From Myxococcales bacterium (GTDB lineage: Bacteria > Myxococcota > Bradymonadia > UBA7976 > UBA1532): DNA of 7,637 nt. Below are positions 1-6,870 of this stretch, one piece after another. Below the pieces are notes generated by a model that had not been told where the DNA came from, ran no database searches, and saw only the letters and a list, made by a program, of their open reading frames with translations. Position 1 is the first letter of the stretch. Each line of letters starts with the position of its first letter. Where the stretch lies: contig JAGQJJ010000166.1 in the NCBI GenBank assembly GCA_020430675.1, positions 1 through 7,637 of the forward strand, read 5' to 3'. Position numbers and translations under genes: made by a program.

Positions 1-27
1 CGGCCGGGGGCCACGTGTGCGCGGCGT

Positions 28-1773
28 TCATGGTGACTTCGCCCGCAAGACACGGCCAAAGCCGCGTTCGGTGCCCAGGCCCGGCGCCGGTTTCCCGTGC
101 TCGGCGGCGAGGCGGCCGCCGATGATCACCCAGGGCACCGCGGCGTCGTTGCGCCGGACGAGGCGCGTGAGGCCGAAGGCGGGCACCGGCTGTTCGACGA
201 CGGCGTCGACCTCATCGGTCAGACCGGCCGGGTCGATCACCGCCACGTCGGCCCGCCCGCCGACTTCAAGCACGCCGGCGTCGAGGCCCATCCAGTCGGC
301 GATCTCGGACGTCAGCCGCTGCACCGCGCGCTCGACCGACATGAAGGGCCGGTCGGTGGCCCGGGCGGCGTGCGCGGCCCGCAGCAGGCTGAGCGGGTAG
401 TTGTAATGTGCCATGTTGCGCAGGTGGGCGCCCGCGTCGGAGAAGCCGATGAGGATGTCCGGATGGGCGGCGAAGCGTTGCAGGACCTCGGGGCGGTCGT
501 TGCCCATCACGGTGTACCAGCGCAACGCGGTGCCGTGGCGCGAGACCAGGTCGAGGAAGGCGTCGACCGCGTCGCAGCCCCGCTCGGCGGCGATGTCGGC
601 AAATGAGCGGCCGACGACCGCGGCGTCGGGGCAGGCGAGCACTTCCGACATCGCAAAGTCGCGGTGGAAGGCCTTGGGCAGCCAGCGGTCGCGCCATTGC
701 TGCTTGAAGCGCGCCCGGTAGGCGGCATCATCGAGCAGGCGGCGACGATCGGCGGCGTCTTGCAGGTGCAGCGCGGCGCCGCCGGCCTCGAACTCTTCGA
801 AGACCACCAGATCGATGCCATCGGCCCACAGATCGAAGACCTGCGGCAGCATCTGCAGGCGCACATCGGCGCGGAAGAGGCGGTTGATCAGCCATGTCAT
901 GCCGCCGAGGAGCCGGGGGCCGAGGCGGTCGGCGCGCACGTCCATCAGCGAGAGCAGCGTGGTCTTGAGGCGCGGGCGCAGCCAACCCGCGCTGCCGAGC
1001 ATGAGGCGCACGACGGTCGACTTGTTGACGATGCTGGGCACGGCCTGCAGCACGCGGTTGCGGCGACGCAGGGTGCGGGCAAAGCGCCGATACTCGCGCC
1101 AGCGGGCGAAGACGCTGGGCATCGGGCGGCTGCGCACGACGTCGCCGTCCATGCGGTCCCATTGCAGCAATGAGATCGACAGGCCCAGGTAGCCGGCGTC
1201 GAGGGCCTCGTCGAGCCAGCCGAGCATGCGCGCCATCTCGTCTTCGGTCGGGCGCTCGCCCTCGGTGACCGAACGTTCGAGCCCCATCGCGGCGACGCGC
1301 AGGGTGGAGTGGCCGAGCAGGCAGGCGAGGTTGGGGCCGAGCGGCAAGCGGTCGAGGTGGTCGAGGTATTGGGCCGGCGTGTGCCAGTCCTTGCGCGCTT
1401 CGAGGATGGGCAGCACCACCGACCGCGGCACGGCTTCGACGCGGCAGAACATGTCGGCCAGGTGGCTCGGCTCGCCGAGCCCCATGCTCAGGCTGCACGA
1501 GCCGAGCACGACGGTGGTCACGCCGTGGCGGACCGACTCGAGCAGGGCCGGCGCGACCTCGACCTCGGCGTCGTAATGGGTGTGCAGGTCGATGAAGCCG
1601 GGCATGACCCAGCAGCCCTCGGCGCCGAGGATCTGCGCGCCGGGGGGCGGCTTGAGGTCGGCGCCGATGGCGGCGACGCGACCGTCGACGATGACCACGT
1701 CGGCCCGATGCGGCCGTGCGCCCCGTCCGCAGAAGACGAGGCCGCCCCGAATGAGGAGGGACTTGTCCAACAT
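28..1773 (-). CDS. N-acyl-D-amino-acid deacylase family amidohydrolase
   Basis: This is a metal-dependent amidohydrolase, 581 aa from the chosen start, probably cytoplasmic since no signal peptide is visible. Family members hydrolyse the N-acyl bond of N-acyl-D-amino acids or related amides; the real substrate cannot be read from sequence. An N-terminal beta domain (MLDKSLLIRGG..VIVDGRVAAIG) leads into the TIM-barrel signature PGFIDLHTHYD, with H64, H66 and D68. Next come GVTTVVLGSCS (C93, the position of the bridging Cys in D-aminoacylases), CLLGHSTLR (H155) and IGFSDAGAHLRNMAHYNYP (D446, the position of the catalytic Asp). The C-terminal RADVAVIDP strand is typical of the superfamily. Length and layout resemble the long ~580-610 aa subgroup that includes mycobacterial Rv2913c, rather than the shorter classic D-aminoacylases. 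The ATG at 1773 is preferred over an in-frame start at 1863 because AGGAG lies 5 nt upstream (plus-strand 1779-1783) and the extra 30 residues are Arg/Gly/Ala-rich and not family-like. It is divergent from the methyltransferase-like gene and has no operon partner in the window. Fold and family are secure; the exact substrate is not. Confidence 0.9.
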   Translation of the reverse strand: MLDKSLLIRGGLVFCGRGARPHRADVVIVDGRVAAIGADLKPPPGAQILGAEGCWVMPGFIDLHTHYDAEVEVAPALLESVRHGVTTVVLGSCSLSMGLGEPSHLADMFCRVEAVPRSVVLPILEARKDWHTPAQYLDHLDRLPLGPNLACLLGHSTLRVAAMGLERSVTEGERPTEDEMARMLGWLDEALDAGYLGLSISLLQWDRMDGDVVRSRPMPSVFARWREYRRFARTLRRRNRVLQAVPSIVNKSTVVRLMLGSAGWLRPRLKTTLLSLMDVRADRLGPRLLGGMTWLINRLFRADVRLQMLPQVFDLWADGIDLVVFEEFEAGGAALHLQDAADRRRLLDDAAYRARFKQQWRDRWLPKAFHRDFAMSEVLACPDAAVVGRSFADIAAERGCDAVDAFLDLVSRHGTALRWYTVMGNDRPEVLQRFAAHPDILIGFSDAGAHLRNMAHYNYPLSLLRAAHAARATDRPFMSVERAVQRLTSEIADWMGLDAGVLEVGGRADVAVIDPAGLTDEVDAVVEQPVPAFGLTRLVRRNDAAVPWVIIGGRLAAEHGKPAPGLGTERGFGRVLRAKSP

Positions 1774-1931
1774 TGATGCTCCTGCCGCTCGGCCGGCCCG
1801 ACGACCGCCACGGCGTCGAAGCCAGAACGCACCTCCAGCGCGGGGCCGCTCAGCAACGGGCATGCCATCGCCGCGGGCCCGTGGGCGGCGGGAGACGGGC
1901 GGGTCGGGGTGTACAACTTTTCGTCAGGTGG

Positions 1932-1950
1932 CGAACTTGCATACAGTTCG
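1932..1950. promoter_or_regulatory. Short dyad in the divergent intergenic region, candidate operator
   Basis: CGAACT and AGTTCG form a perfect 6-bp inverted repeat separated by TGCATAC. It lies in a locally AT-richer patch (about 1910-1950) of the 255-bp region between two divergent starts. Such dyads often bind dimeric regulators. No convincing -35/-10 pair was identified on either strand and no regulator gene is adjacent, so this is only a candidate site. Confidence 0.3.
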
Positions 1951-2018
1951 GGCGCGCGCAGGCCGGCCCACGATGGGGTCGCGTCGCGGCCCTCGCCTTG
2001 CACGGCGGCGCGCCGAGC

Positions 2019-2024
2019 AGGAGG
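2019..2024 (+). promoter_or_regulatory. Shine-Dalgarno AGGAGG deciding the GTG start at 2029
   Basis: A perfect AGGAGG sits 4 nt before GTG 2029. It is the only strong ribosome binding site upstream of the methyltransferase-like gene and argues against the in-frame ATG at 1909. The spacing is slightly short. Confidence 0.6.
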
Positions 2025-2028
2025 CCTC

Positions 2029-3033
2029 GTGAATTCAGCCAAGACCCGCCCAACTTTCGCCGGCGACGCGTCGCAGTCGCTCGCCCCCCGACCCGATGAT
2101 GGCCGTCGGCTCCGCGTGCGCCGCGACGCGCTGGGCCAGTGGTGGAGCGGGCCGTTCGCAGGCGCGGCCGACGTGCGCGCGCTGCTTGCGGAAGGGGTGG
2201 CCGACGCGCTGCTGCCGGCGACGCGGCCCGACTACCCGATCGACGACATGATGCTCACGGGGTTGTCGGCGAAGTCGACGCTGGAGGCGGTCATCGCGGC
2301 GGTGGAGACGATGTTGGCCCATCCGACCGTCGCCGAGGCCGCAGCGCGGGCGTCGGTGATCTTCGAGGCCGGGCTGGGCGCCGGGCTGTGCACGTTGCTG
2401 CTCTGCGAAGCGCTTGAACGGGCCGGGCGCCGCGAAGTGACGTTGTGGACGAGCGACGCGGGCGAGACCGCGCTGCTGGGTCTGGTGAACCTGGCCCGCG
2501 CGGGGCACGCGGTGCGCATCGTCGATCCGCAGACCGATGCGCTGACCGCGAGCGCGGGCGCGGTCGATGTCGGGTTCGTGCCCTGGGGGTTCGATGACCC
2601 CCTGCCCGCTGCCCTGCGCGGCCGGGCCGAACTGGTGGTCGCCGATCACACCATCGTCTACGTCGGGCCGGGTGAGCCGGGGGGCGCGCGCCAGCAGCGG
2701 TTTGCGCGGCGCGTCAATACGCTGCTCGAAGCGCTCGCGCCGGGCGGCGTGCTGGTGGTGAGCGAGATCAACGATGCGGCGTCGAGCGCCGTGTTCGAGG
2801 CGCAGAAACGACGCGAGCTGCGACGGCTGCGGCGGCGATTGTTCCGGCTGCAACTCGGGGCCGTGGTGCGTCGACTGCGCGCGTTTGTGGCCGCCAGCAA
2901 GGTCAAGGCGCCGCTCGAACGCCTGCAATTGCAGACCGCATCGGTGACCGAGGTGCTCGATGGCATCGGCGAGCGCGAGACGCTCTTGCTCAACGGCGGG
3001 CTGGTCCTCGCCCATGTCGTGCGACGCCGATAG
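2029..3033 (+). CDS. Putative class I SAM-dependent methyltransferase-like protein
   Basis: Predicted 334 aa, cytoplasmic. The substrate is unknown and assignment rests on Rossmann-fold pattern only. Residues 112-120 (FEAGLGAGL) look like glycine-rich motif I after a beta strand. Residues 137-143 (VTLWTSD) could be strand 2 with its terminal acidic residue. Residues 203-211 (VVADHTIVY) match strand 4, and LLEALAPGGVLVVSE (about 232-246) is the helix plus 'PGG-hydrophobic' strand 5 typical of class I methyltransferases. About 110 N-terminal residues precede the fold, including RPDYPIDDMMLTG. An Arg/Lys-rich helical segment (about 258-293, KRRELRRLRRRLFRLQ..VVRRLR) is unusual and might bind nucleic acid or an acidic partner. 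The GTG start follows AGGAGG; an ATG at 1909 would add 40 residues of non-conserved-looking sequence. It is divergent from the deacylase and followed after about 40 bp by a broken MopE-like gene. It could also be a catalytically inactive Rossmann protein. Confidence 0.6.
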   Translation: MNSAKTRPTFAGDASQSLAPRPDDGRRLRVRRDALGQWWSGPFAGAADVRALLAEGVADALLPATRPDYPIDDMMLTGLSAKSTLEAVIAAVETMLAHPTVAEAAARASVIFEAGLGAGLCTLLLCEALERAGRREVTLWTSDAGETALLGLVNLARAGHAVRIVDPQTDALTASAGAVDVGFVPWGFDDPLPAALRGRAELVVADHTIVYVGPGEPGGARQQRFARRVNTLLEALAPGGVLVVSEINDAASSAVFEAQKRRELRRLRRRLFRLQLGAVVRRLRAFVAASKVKAPLERLQLQTASVTEVLDGIGERETLLLNGGLVLAHVVRRR

Positions 3034-3071
3034 CGGCGCCGGGCTCGCATCGCGGCAGGGCCCGCGACACA

Positions 3072-3430
3072 GTGGCGGCCGATCGCGGCGGCTCCGATGC
3101 CGTCCCCGACGCGGGCGCCGACGCGGCCGGGTGCGTCGAGGGGGTTGAGAGACCCTGCGAGGTCACCGCGGGCTGCGCGGGCGTCGAGACCTGCATTCAC
3201 GGGGCATTCGGGCGCCGCCCGAGGTCTGCGATGGCGTCGACAATGACTGCGATGGCGCGGGCGAGCCGTGCAACGGAGGCGGCGCGTGCGACCTGCTCAG
3301 GCATCGCGTCTGCGATCGGGCATCGGGTGAGCTGGTCTGCGACGCGGCGGCGGCCGAGCCGTGGTTCGAGGCGTGTGACGGGGCCGACAATGACTGCGAT
3401 GGGTGCGGCGACGAGGCCGAGGGTGGCGGA
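3072..3430 (+). pseudogene. Frameshifted remnant of a MopE-like cysteine-rich repeat protein
   Basis: Two frames together encode pieces of a secreted MopE-related protein, a family with CDGxDNDCDG repeats proposed to bind metal or calcium and abundant in Myxococcota-like bacteria. One frame (about 3072-3217, possible GTG start without a good ribosome binding site) gives an Asp/Ala-rich linker and then GCVEGVERPCEVTAG and CAGVETCIHGAFG, the usual Cys-containing lead-in. The frame then breaks. The -1 frame continues from 3218 as PEVCDGVDNDCDG (3221-3256), a Cys-rich spacer (GEPCNGGGACDLL..RVCD..LVCD) and a second repeat EACDGADNDCDG (3368-3403). Restoring one base near 3210 would join the parts as GAFGAPPEVCDG. 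No signal peptide or lipobox is visible upstream and nothing family-like follows 3430, so the 5' end also seems lost or never present. A sequencing indel is the main alternative to true decay. It lies between the methyltransferase-like gene and TerL. Confidence 0.65.
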
Positions 3431-3469
3431 CCTGTCCACCGGTCGCAGCGGCGGGATCTGCGTGCCGAT

Positions 3470-3485
3470 GTGCACTATATTGCAC
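3470..3485 (+). promoter_or_regulatory. AT-rich near-palindrome with -10-like TATATT upstream of TerL
   Basis: GTGCACTATATTGCAC is a 16-bp palindrome with one mismatched pair. It contains TATATT (3476-3481), one base from the sigma-70 -10 consensus, about 30 bp before the TerL start at 3511. A start of transcription near 3488 would leave a short leader. No clear -35 box is visible. A symmetric site over a -10 element is what a dimeric repressor would use. It stands out in a GC-rich background. Confidence 0.4.
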
Positions 3486-3510
3486 GCGCACACGGAAGCG
3501 AGGCCACGCG

Positions 3511-4995
3511 ATGGCGGCATGCGACGAGGGCGAGGCGAGCACGCGGCAGGCGTTGGTCGAGGCGGTGCTGCGGGCGCGGGTGAAGCGGCGGGTGCTGGTG
3601 CGGCGCATCCTGCTTGAACGGCGGCGCGTCGACCTGTTCGGGCTCGCGGTGCTCGGGTACGACCTGCGCCCGTTCCACATCGACATGCTGCGCTTTCAGG
3701 ATGCGCATTCGACGGCGTTGCAGCTCGCGCCGCGCGGCTTTGGCAAGTCGACGGTGCTCAACATCACCCGCGTGCTGTTCGAGGTCGTCGCCGATCCCAA
3801 CCTGCGCGTCTTGATCGTGAGCAACACGCAGCTGCAGGCCGAGGTCTTCCTGCGCGAGCAGAAGTACCACCTGGAGCACAACGCCGAGCTGCGGGCGCTG
3901 TTCGGGGACTATGTCAGCGCGACGAAGTGGGACGTGCGCGAGGTGATCGTGGCGCCGCGGACGAGCCATGCCAAGGAGTCGACCATCTCATGCGTCGGCG
4001 TCGGCGGGCCGGTGGTGTCGCGGCACTACGATCTGATCGTGGCCGACGACCTCATCGACGAGGAGAACAGCCGCACCGAGGGGCAGCGGGAGAAGGTGCG
4101 CGCGTGGTTCTATCGCTCGCTGCTGCCGACGCTCGAACCGGACGGGCGGCTGTATCTGCTGGGCACGCGGTATCACTTTCTCGACCTCTACGGCCGGCTG
4201 ATCGAGGGCGAGTACGCCGAGCGGCACCAGGTGGTGCAGGCGCTCGGTGCCGATGGGTCGACGCCGTGGCCCGAGAAGTTCAGCGTCGAGTGGCTGCACA
4301 ACCGCCGCGCGCAGATGGGCAGCGTGCTGTTCAACGGCCAGTACCAGAACGACGTGCAGGCGATGAAGGGGCGCATCTTCCGCGCCGAGTGGCTGCGCTT
4401 CGTCGACGCGGCGCCCGAGGGGCTGCGGGTCTATCAGGGCGTCGACCTCGCCATCAGCCGCCGCGAGTCGGCCGACTACTTCGCGATCGTGACGGTCGGC
4501 GTCGATCCGACGACGCGCGACATCTACGTGCTCGATGCCCTCCAGCGCCGGCTGACGTTCAAGGCGCAGACCGACCTGATCGTCGCGCAGTACACGCGCT
4601 GGCGACCCATCCGGGTGGTGGTCGAAGCCAACGCCTACCAGGCCGCGCAGGTTGACGCGCTGCGCGAGCGCGGGGTCGGCACGCTCAAGCCGATCACGAC
4701 GACGAAGGACAAGGTCAGCCGGCAGCTTCGGCTCTCGGCGCACTTCGAGGGCGGGCGGGTGTTCCTGCGCCGCGGGGCGACCGAAGACCTCGTCGACGAG
4801 CTGCTGCTGGCGCCCGAGGGCGAGCACGACGACCTGGTCGACGCGCTGGACTTCGCGGTGACCGAGGCGCTCGGGGGCGGGCCGCAGCGTGTGGTGTTGG
4901 GCGCGGCGATGAGCCGGCTCTATGAGGTGCCGACGTCGCGGACGCCCTGGGCGCCGAGCGACCACTTCCTCAGGCTGGCGCAGCACACGCGGTAG
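3511..4995 (+). CDS. Phage terminase large subunit (TerL: packaging ATPase and nuclease)
   Basis: Predicted 494 aa, a usual TerL length. TerL is the motor that cuts concatemeric phage DNA and pumps it through the portal into the capsid. The N-terminal ATPase shows a Walker A-like APRGFGKST (residues 73-81), LRVLIVSNT, a Walker B YDLIVADDLIDEEN (D179/D180 with following acids) and the coupling motif LLGTRYHF (216-223). The C-terminal RNase H-like nuclease shows YQGVDLAISRRESADYFAIV (D312, D322), VVVEANAYQ (E372) and EHDDLVDALDFA (D440/D441/D444), so the acidic metal-binding set looks intact. ATG 3511 is chosen because GAGG precedes it by 7 nt and a -10-like element lies just upstream; the open frame extends back to 3403 but that part overlaps the MopE remnant and is not TerL-like. 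No small terminase, portal, protease or capsid gene is adjacent. The only neighbour is a convergent tyrosine recombinase. It may be a prophage or satellite remnant, or a domesticated gene. Confidence 0.93.
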   Translation: MAACDEGEASTRQALVEAVLRARVKRRVLVRRILLERRRVDLFGLAVLGYDLRPFHIDMLRFQDAHSTALQLAPRGFGKSTVLNITRVLFEVVADPNLRVLIVSNTQLQAEVFLREQKYHLEHNAELRALFGDYVSATKWDVREVIVAPRTSHAKESTISCVGVGGPVVSRHYDLIVADDLIDEENSRTEGQREKVRAWFYRSLLPTLEPDGRLYLLGTRYHFLDLYGRLIEGEYAERHQVVQALGADGSTPWPEKFSVEWLHNRRAQMGSVLFNGQYQNDVQAMKGRIFRAEWLRFVDAAPEGLRVYQGVDLAISRRESADYFAIVTVGVDPTTRDIYVLDALQRRLTFKAQTDLIVAQYTRWRPIRVVVEANAYQAAQVDALRERGVGTLKPITTTKDKVSRQLRLSAHFEGGRVFLRRGATEDLVDELLLAPEGEHDDLVDALDFAVTEALGGGPQRVVLGAAMSRLYEVPTSRTPWAPSDHFLRLAQHTR

Positions 4996-4997
4996 CG

Positions 4998-5873
4998 TCA
5001 GACGGCTTCGAGCGCGGCGGCCAGCTCGTCGTCGGCGAGGTGCACGTAGAGCTGCGTCGAGGTGACGTGCCGGTGGTGCAGGGCGCGTTGCACGAGGCGC
5101 AGGTCGCGGGTGGCGCGGTAGAGGCGCGTGCCGAAGGTGTGGCGCAGGCCGTGGACCGTGATGGGCTTGGCGATGCCCGCCGCGGCGAGCCAGCGGGCGA
5201 AGCGCAGCTGCACGTTGCGCGCGTCGAGGCGCTGGCCGGTGCGGCTGCGGAACAGCGGGCCGGGGCCGTCGAGCGTCGCGAGGTGGGCGGTGAGCAGCGC
5301 GTGGAGGCGGGCGTTGAGCAGCACCGTGTCGCGGCGGTTGCCCTTGCCGACGATGGCGACGCGGCGGCCGGCGAGGTCCACGTCGGCGGTGTCGATGCCC
5401 ACCACCGAGCCGACGCGCAGGCCCGTGCCGAGCAGCAGCGCAAAGAGGACGTGGTCGCGCCGGGCGAGCGCGTCGGTCGTCGCCGCGTCGCTGAGGGTCG
5501 CGAGCAGGCGGGCCACCTCCAGGTCGTCGAGGATGGCCGGCGGTGGCGTATTCGAGCGCGCGTTACGCAGCGCCCGCGTCGGGCTGTGCTCGACGATCCC
5601 GCAGGCCACCAGGTGCTGCCCGAACGCCCGCAGCGCCGAGCGGAGCAGGTTGACGCTGGTCGCCTGCCGCGGCCGTCCGTCGGCCCCCAGGCGCGCCGTG
5701 TCGCTCGCGAGGAAGGCCGCCAGCGTCGGCGGCGTCAGCGTCGCCACCGGGCGATCCCCCGCCCAGCCGCGGAAGAGGCGCAGCGCCCGCCCGTAGGCGG
5801 CGACGGTGTGCGGGCTGCGGCCGTCGGCGGCCATCTGCGCGGTGAAGGCGGCGATCGCGGCGTCGAGGGTCAT
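4998..5873 (-). CDS. Tyrosine recombinase/integrase (XerC/D-like phage integrase family)
   Basis: Predicted 291 aa, typical of XerC/D-like and simple integrases. These enzymes cut and rejoin DNA at short paired sites through a Tyr nucleophile, giving integration, excision, inversion or resolution. A SAM-like core-binding domain (MTLDAAIAAFTAQMAADGRSPHTVAAY.., about residues 1-100) is followed by the catalytic domain. The complete catalytic set is visible: R153 (GTGLRVGS), K177 (GKGNRRD), H241 and R244 (HGLRHTFGTRLY), H267 (ALHHRHVTST, where the usual LGH is LHH) and the nucleophile Y276 (TQLYVHL). The extra helix region characteristic of integron integrases is not seen between these motifs. 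ATG 5873 is chosen over an in-frame ATG at 5969 because GGGAGG lies 5 nt upstream and the added N-terminus is not family-like. Its stop is 2 bp from the TerL stop (convergent). It is transcribed away from the repeat array, whose first copy lies about 110-140 bp upstream. Confidence 0.93.
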   Translation of the reverse strand: MTLDAAIAAFTAQMAADGRSPHTVAAYGRALRLFRGWAGDRPVATLTPPTLAAFLASDTARLGADGRPRQATSVNLLRSALRAFGQHLVACGIVEHSPTRALRNARSNTPPPAILDDLEVARLLATLSDAATTDALARRDHVLFALLLGTGLRVGSVVGIDTADVDLAGRRVAIVGKGNRRDTVLLNARLHALLTAHLATLDGPGPLFRSRTGQRLDARNVQLRFARWLAAAGIAKPITVHGLRHTFGTRLYRATRDLRLVQRALHHRHVTSTQLYVHLADDELAAALEAV

Positions 5874-6022
5874 CGGGGCCTCCCGGGGCGTGGTGATGCC
5901 ATACAGGCGTAGGGGCGCAGCGTTATCCAGGGCATTGCGCGGCGGTCGTGCCGAAGAAGGTGACCGCATGGTTCACATATCGAAAAAACCTTGTAATTCC
6001 CGAAGGGTGCTACATCATCCAT
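5870..6022 (-). CDS. Possible 50-aa leader ORF overlapping the recombinase start
   Basis: An ATG inside repeat A opens a 50-codon frame beginning MDDVAPFGNYKVFSICEPC and ending ASPRPGRPR. Its TGA overlaps the recombinase ATG as ATGA, the classic arrangement for translational coupling. Two cysteines (CEPC) are spaced like a small metal knuckle. Against it: there is no clear ribosome binding site before its ATG, it is short, the C-terminal half is compositionally unremarkable, and the recombinase has its own strong ribosome binding site. No homology is recognised. It may be a chance open frame. Confidence 0.2.
   Translation of the reverse strand: MDDVAPFGNYKVFSICEPCGHLLRHDRRAMPWITLRPYACMASPRPGRPR
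5879..5884 (-). promoter_or_regulatory. Shine-Dalgarno GGGAGG deciding the recombinase start
   Basis: On the minus strand GGGAGG lies 5 nt upstream of ATG 5873. It fixes the start of the recombinase 32 codons downstream of the longest open frame. Confidence 0.6.
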
Positions 6023-6040
6023 TAAGAAGTAAGAAGGGGG
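5981..6040 (+). repeat. Repeat copy A (AT-rich dispersed repeat, recombinase-proximal)
   Basis: The core TGCTACATCATCC (6008-6020), then ATTAAGAAGT and AAGAAGG, matches copy B. The similarity to B extends upstream through CGAAAA..CCTT to 5981, with a single 1-nt gap. It lies upstream of the recombinase gene, with CCTT/AAGG (5989-5992 and 6003-6006) able to form a small stem just before the core. It differs from the B-D core at several positions (ATTAAGAAGT for TTTAAGAGAT). A and B form one subfamily by their left flank. It could be a site for the adjacent recombinase (attI-like position) or a transposon-derived repeat. Confidence 0.75.
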
Positions 6041-6154
6041 TCGTCGCCAGCGACCGCAGCGGGTCGATCGAGCCGGATCACCGCCGTCGATTGGTGCGCC
6101 GGCCGCAGGTGCAGCGCGACGGTCGCAGAATGGTGACCAGCTCGGCCACGAATC

Positions 6155-6214
6155 CGAAAAGTCCTTTCGTTTCGGTAGGCTGCTACATCATCCTTTAAGA
6201 GATCAGAAGGGAGG
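6155..6214 (+). repeat. Repeat copy B, same orientation as A
   Basis: The core TGCTACATCATCC (6181-6193) then TTTAAGAGAT and CAGAAGG repeats copy A 173 bp downstream, and the left flank CGAAAAGTCCTTTCG is also related. CCGAAA (6154-6159) and TTTCGG (6170-6175) form a 6-bp stem with a 10-nt loop before the core. The spacer between A and B (about 6041-6154) is GC-rich and holds no recognisable gene. Confidence 0.75.
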
Positions 6215-6512
6215 TTCCCAGCGGACATGGCGAGCCCGCGCTGAGCACCCTGCGGCCTCGACACCCGGCCCATCGACTGGCTACGGGACCGACCCGCGTC
6301 GGCCATTGAGGTGCCCGACCACCTCCGCGCGAGCCACCCCGGCGACGCCATGCGCTGACACGGCGATCCGCGTAGCACCCAGGCGGTCGGAGTGCGCCGC
6401 TCACACCGGGGCGGCCGACGTCGTGTTTGGCGCCATGGACGCCGAGGTGTGCCGGGTGATCGAGAGGCGTGGCGCACAGGGAGCGCGGAGGTGGGCGAGG
6501 GGTCGCGCGGAA
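6215..6512. other. Non-coding-looking spacer between repeats B and C
   Basis: This is GC-rich sequence of about 300 bp. Open frames exist on both strands because stops are rare at this GC content, but they are Arg/Pro/Ala-rich, mutually overlapping, and lack ribosome binding sites. Several end inside the repeats. No tRNA, terminator or recognisable RNA was found. It could be a degraded cassette or element interior. Confidence 0.5.
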
Positions 6513-6565
6513 ATTCCTCAATGATTACCGCGTTCTTTCACATCATCCTTTAAGAGATAAGAAGG
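6513..6565 (+). repeat. Repeat copy C, left arm of a 53-bp inverted repeat
   Basis: The arm begins ATTCCTCAATGATT, has a variable hexamer ACCGCG (6527-6532), then TTCTTTCACATCATCC, TTTAAGAGAT and AAGAAGG. It matches the reverse complement of copy D at 49 of 53 positions, all four mismatches lying in the hexamer. From CATCATCC onward it also matches A and B. CGCGG (6506-6510) just outside the arm can pair with CCGCG (6528-6532). C is in the same orientation as A and B. Confidence 0.9.
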
Positions 6566-6870
6566 AGGGGGCGTGAGCGACCTCGCACGGCGGGCTTCCC
6601 GGCACGGCGACGACCCGATCGCGGCATGCGGGCGGCAGCGCCGGGTCGAGCGCCTGGGTGCGAAGGTCGTGCGCTGGCGGGCAACGAGGAGAAGGCGTCG
6701 GTCGACCTGCCGAAGTGCTGGTCCGGGTGCCCAACAAGGACCGCACCTGTGACTTGGCCGTGGCGCTCGGCGAGGCCGGTTCCGGTGGACGATGCCTCGA
6801 CCTCGGCACCACCCGAGCGGGCGCTGAAACGAGCACATCGGCTGGGCCGTTGGGGGGGCCACGACGGCGC

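Noticed and set aside
2035..3015. Long minus-strand ORF opposite the methyltransferase-like gene
   Set aside because: It is a shadow frame in GC-rich DNA, rich in Arg/His/Gln/Pro, with no fold-like pattern; the plus strand carries the Rossmann signature.
3988..4986. Long minus-strand ORF opposite TerL
   Set aside because: It is antisense to an unmistakable TerL with all motifs; composition is typical of a shadow frame.
4990..5000. Bidirectional terminator between TerL and recombinase
   Set aside because: Only 2 bp separate the stop codons and no GC hairpin with a T-run is visible at the junction.
4998..5873. Calling the recombinase an integron integrase (IntI)
   Set aside because: The protein is only 291 aa and the extra helix region between the catalytic motifs that defines IntI is not visible; motifs fit a general XerC/D-like enzyme.
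5040..5912. Long plus-strand ORFs opposite the recombinase
   Set aside because: They are antisense to a recombinase with complete catalytic residues; the Arg/Gly/Ala-rich translation has no recognisable pattern.
6720..6790. tRNA-like sequence as an integration target
   Set aside because: No T-loop GTTCRANNC or matching acceptor stem was found on either strand here or elsewhere near the recombinase.
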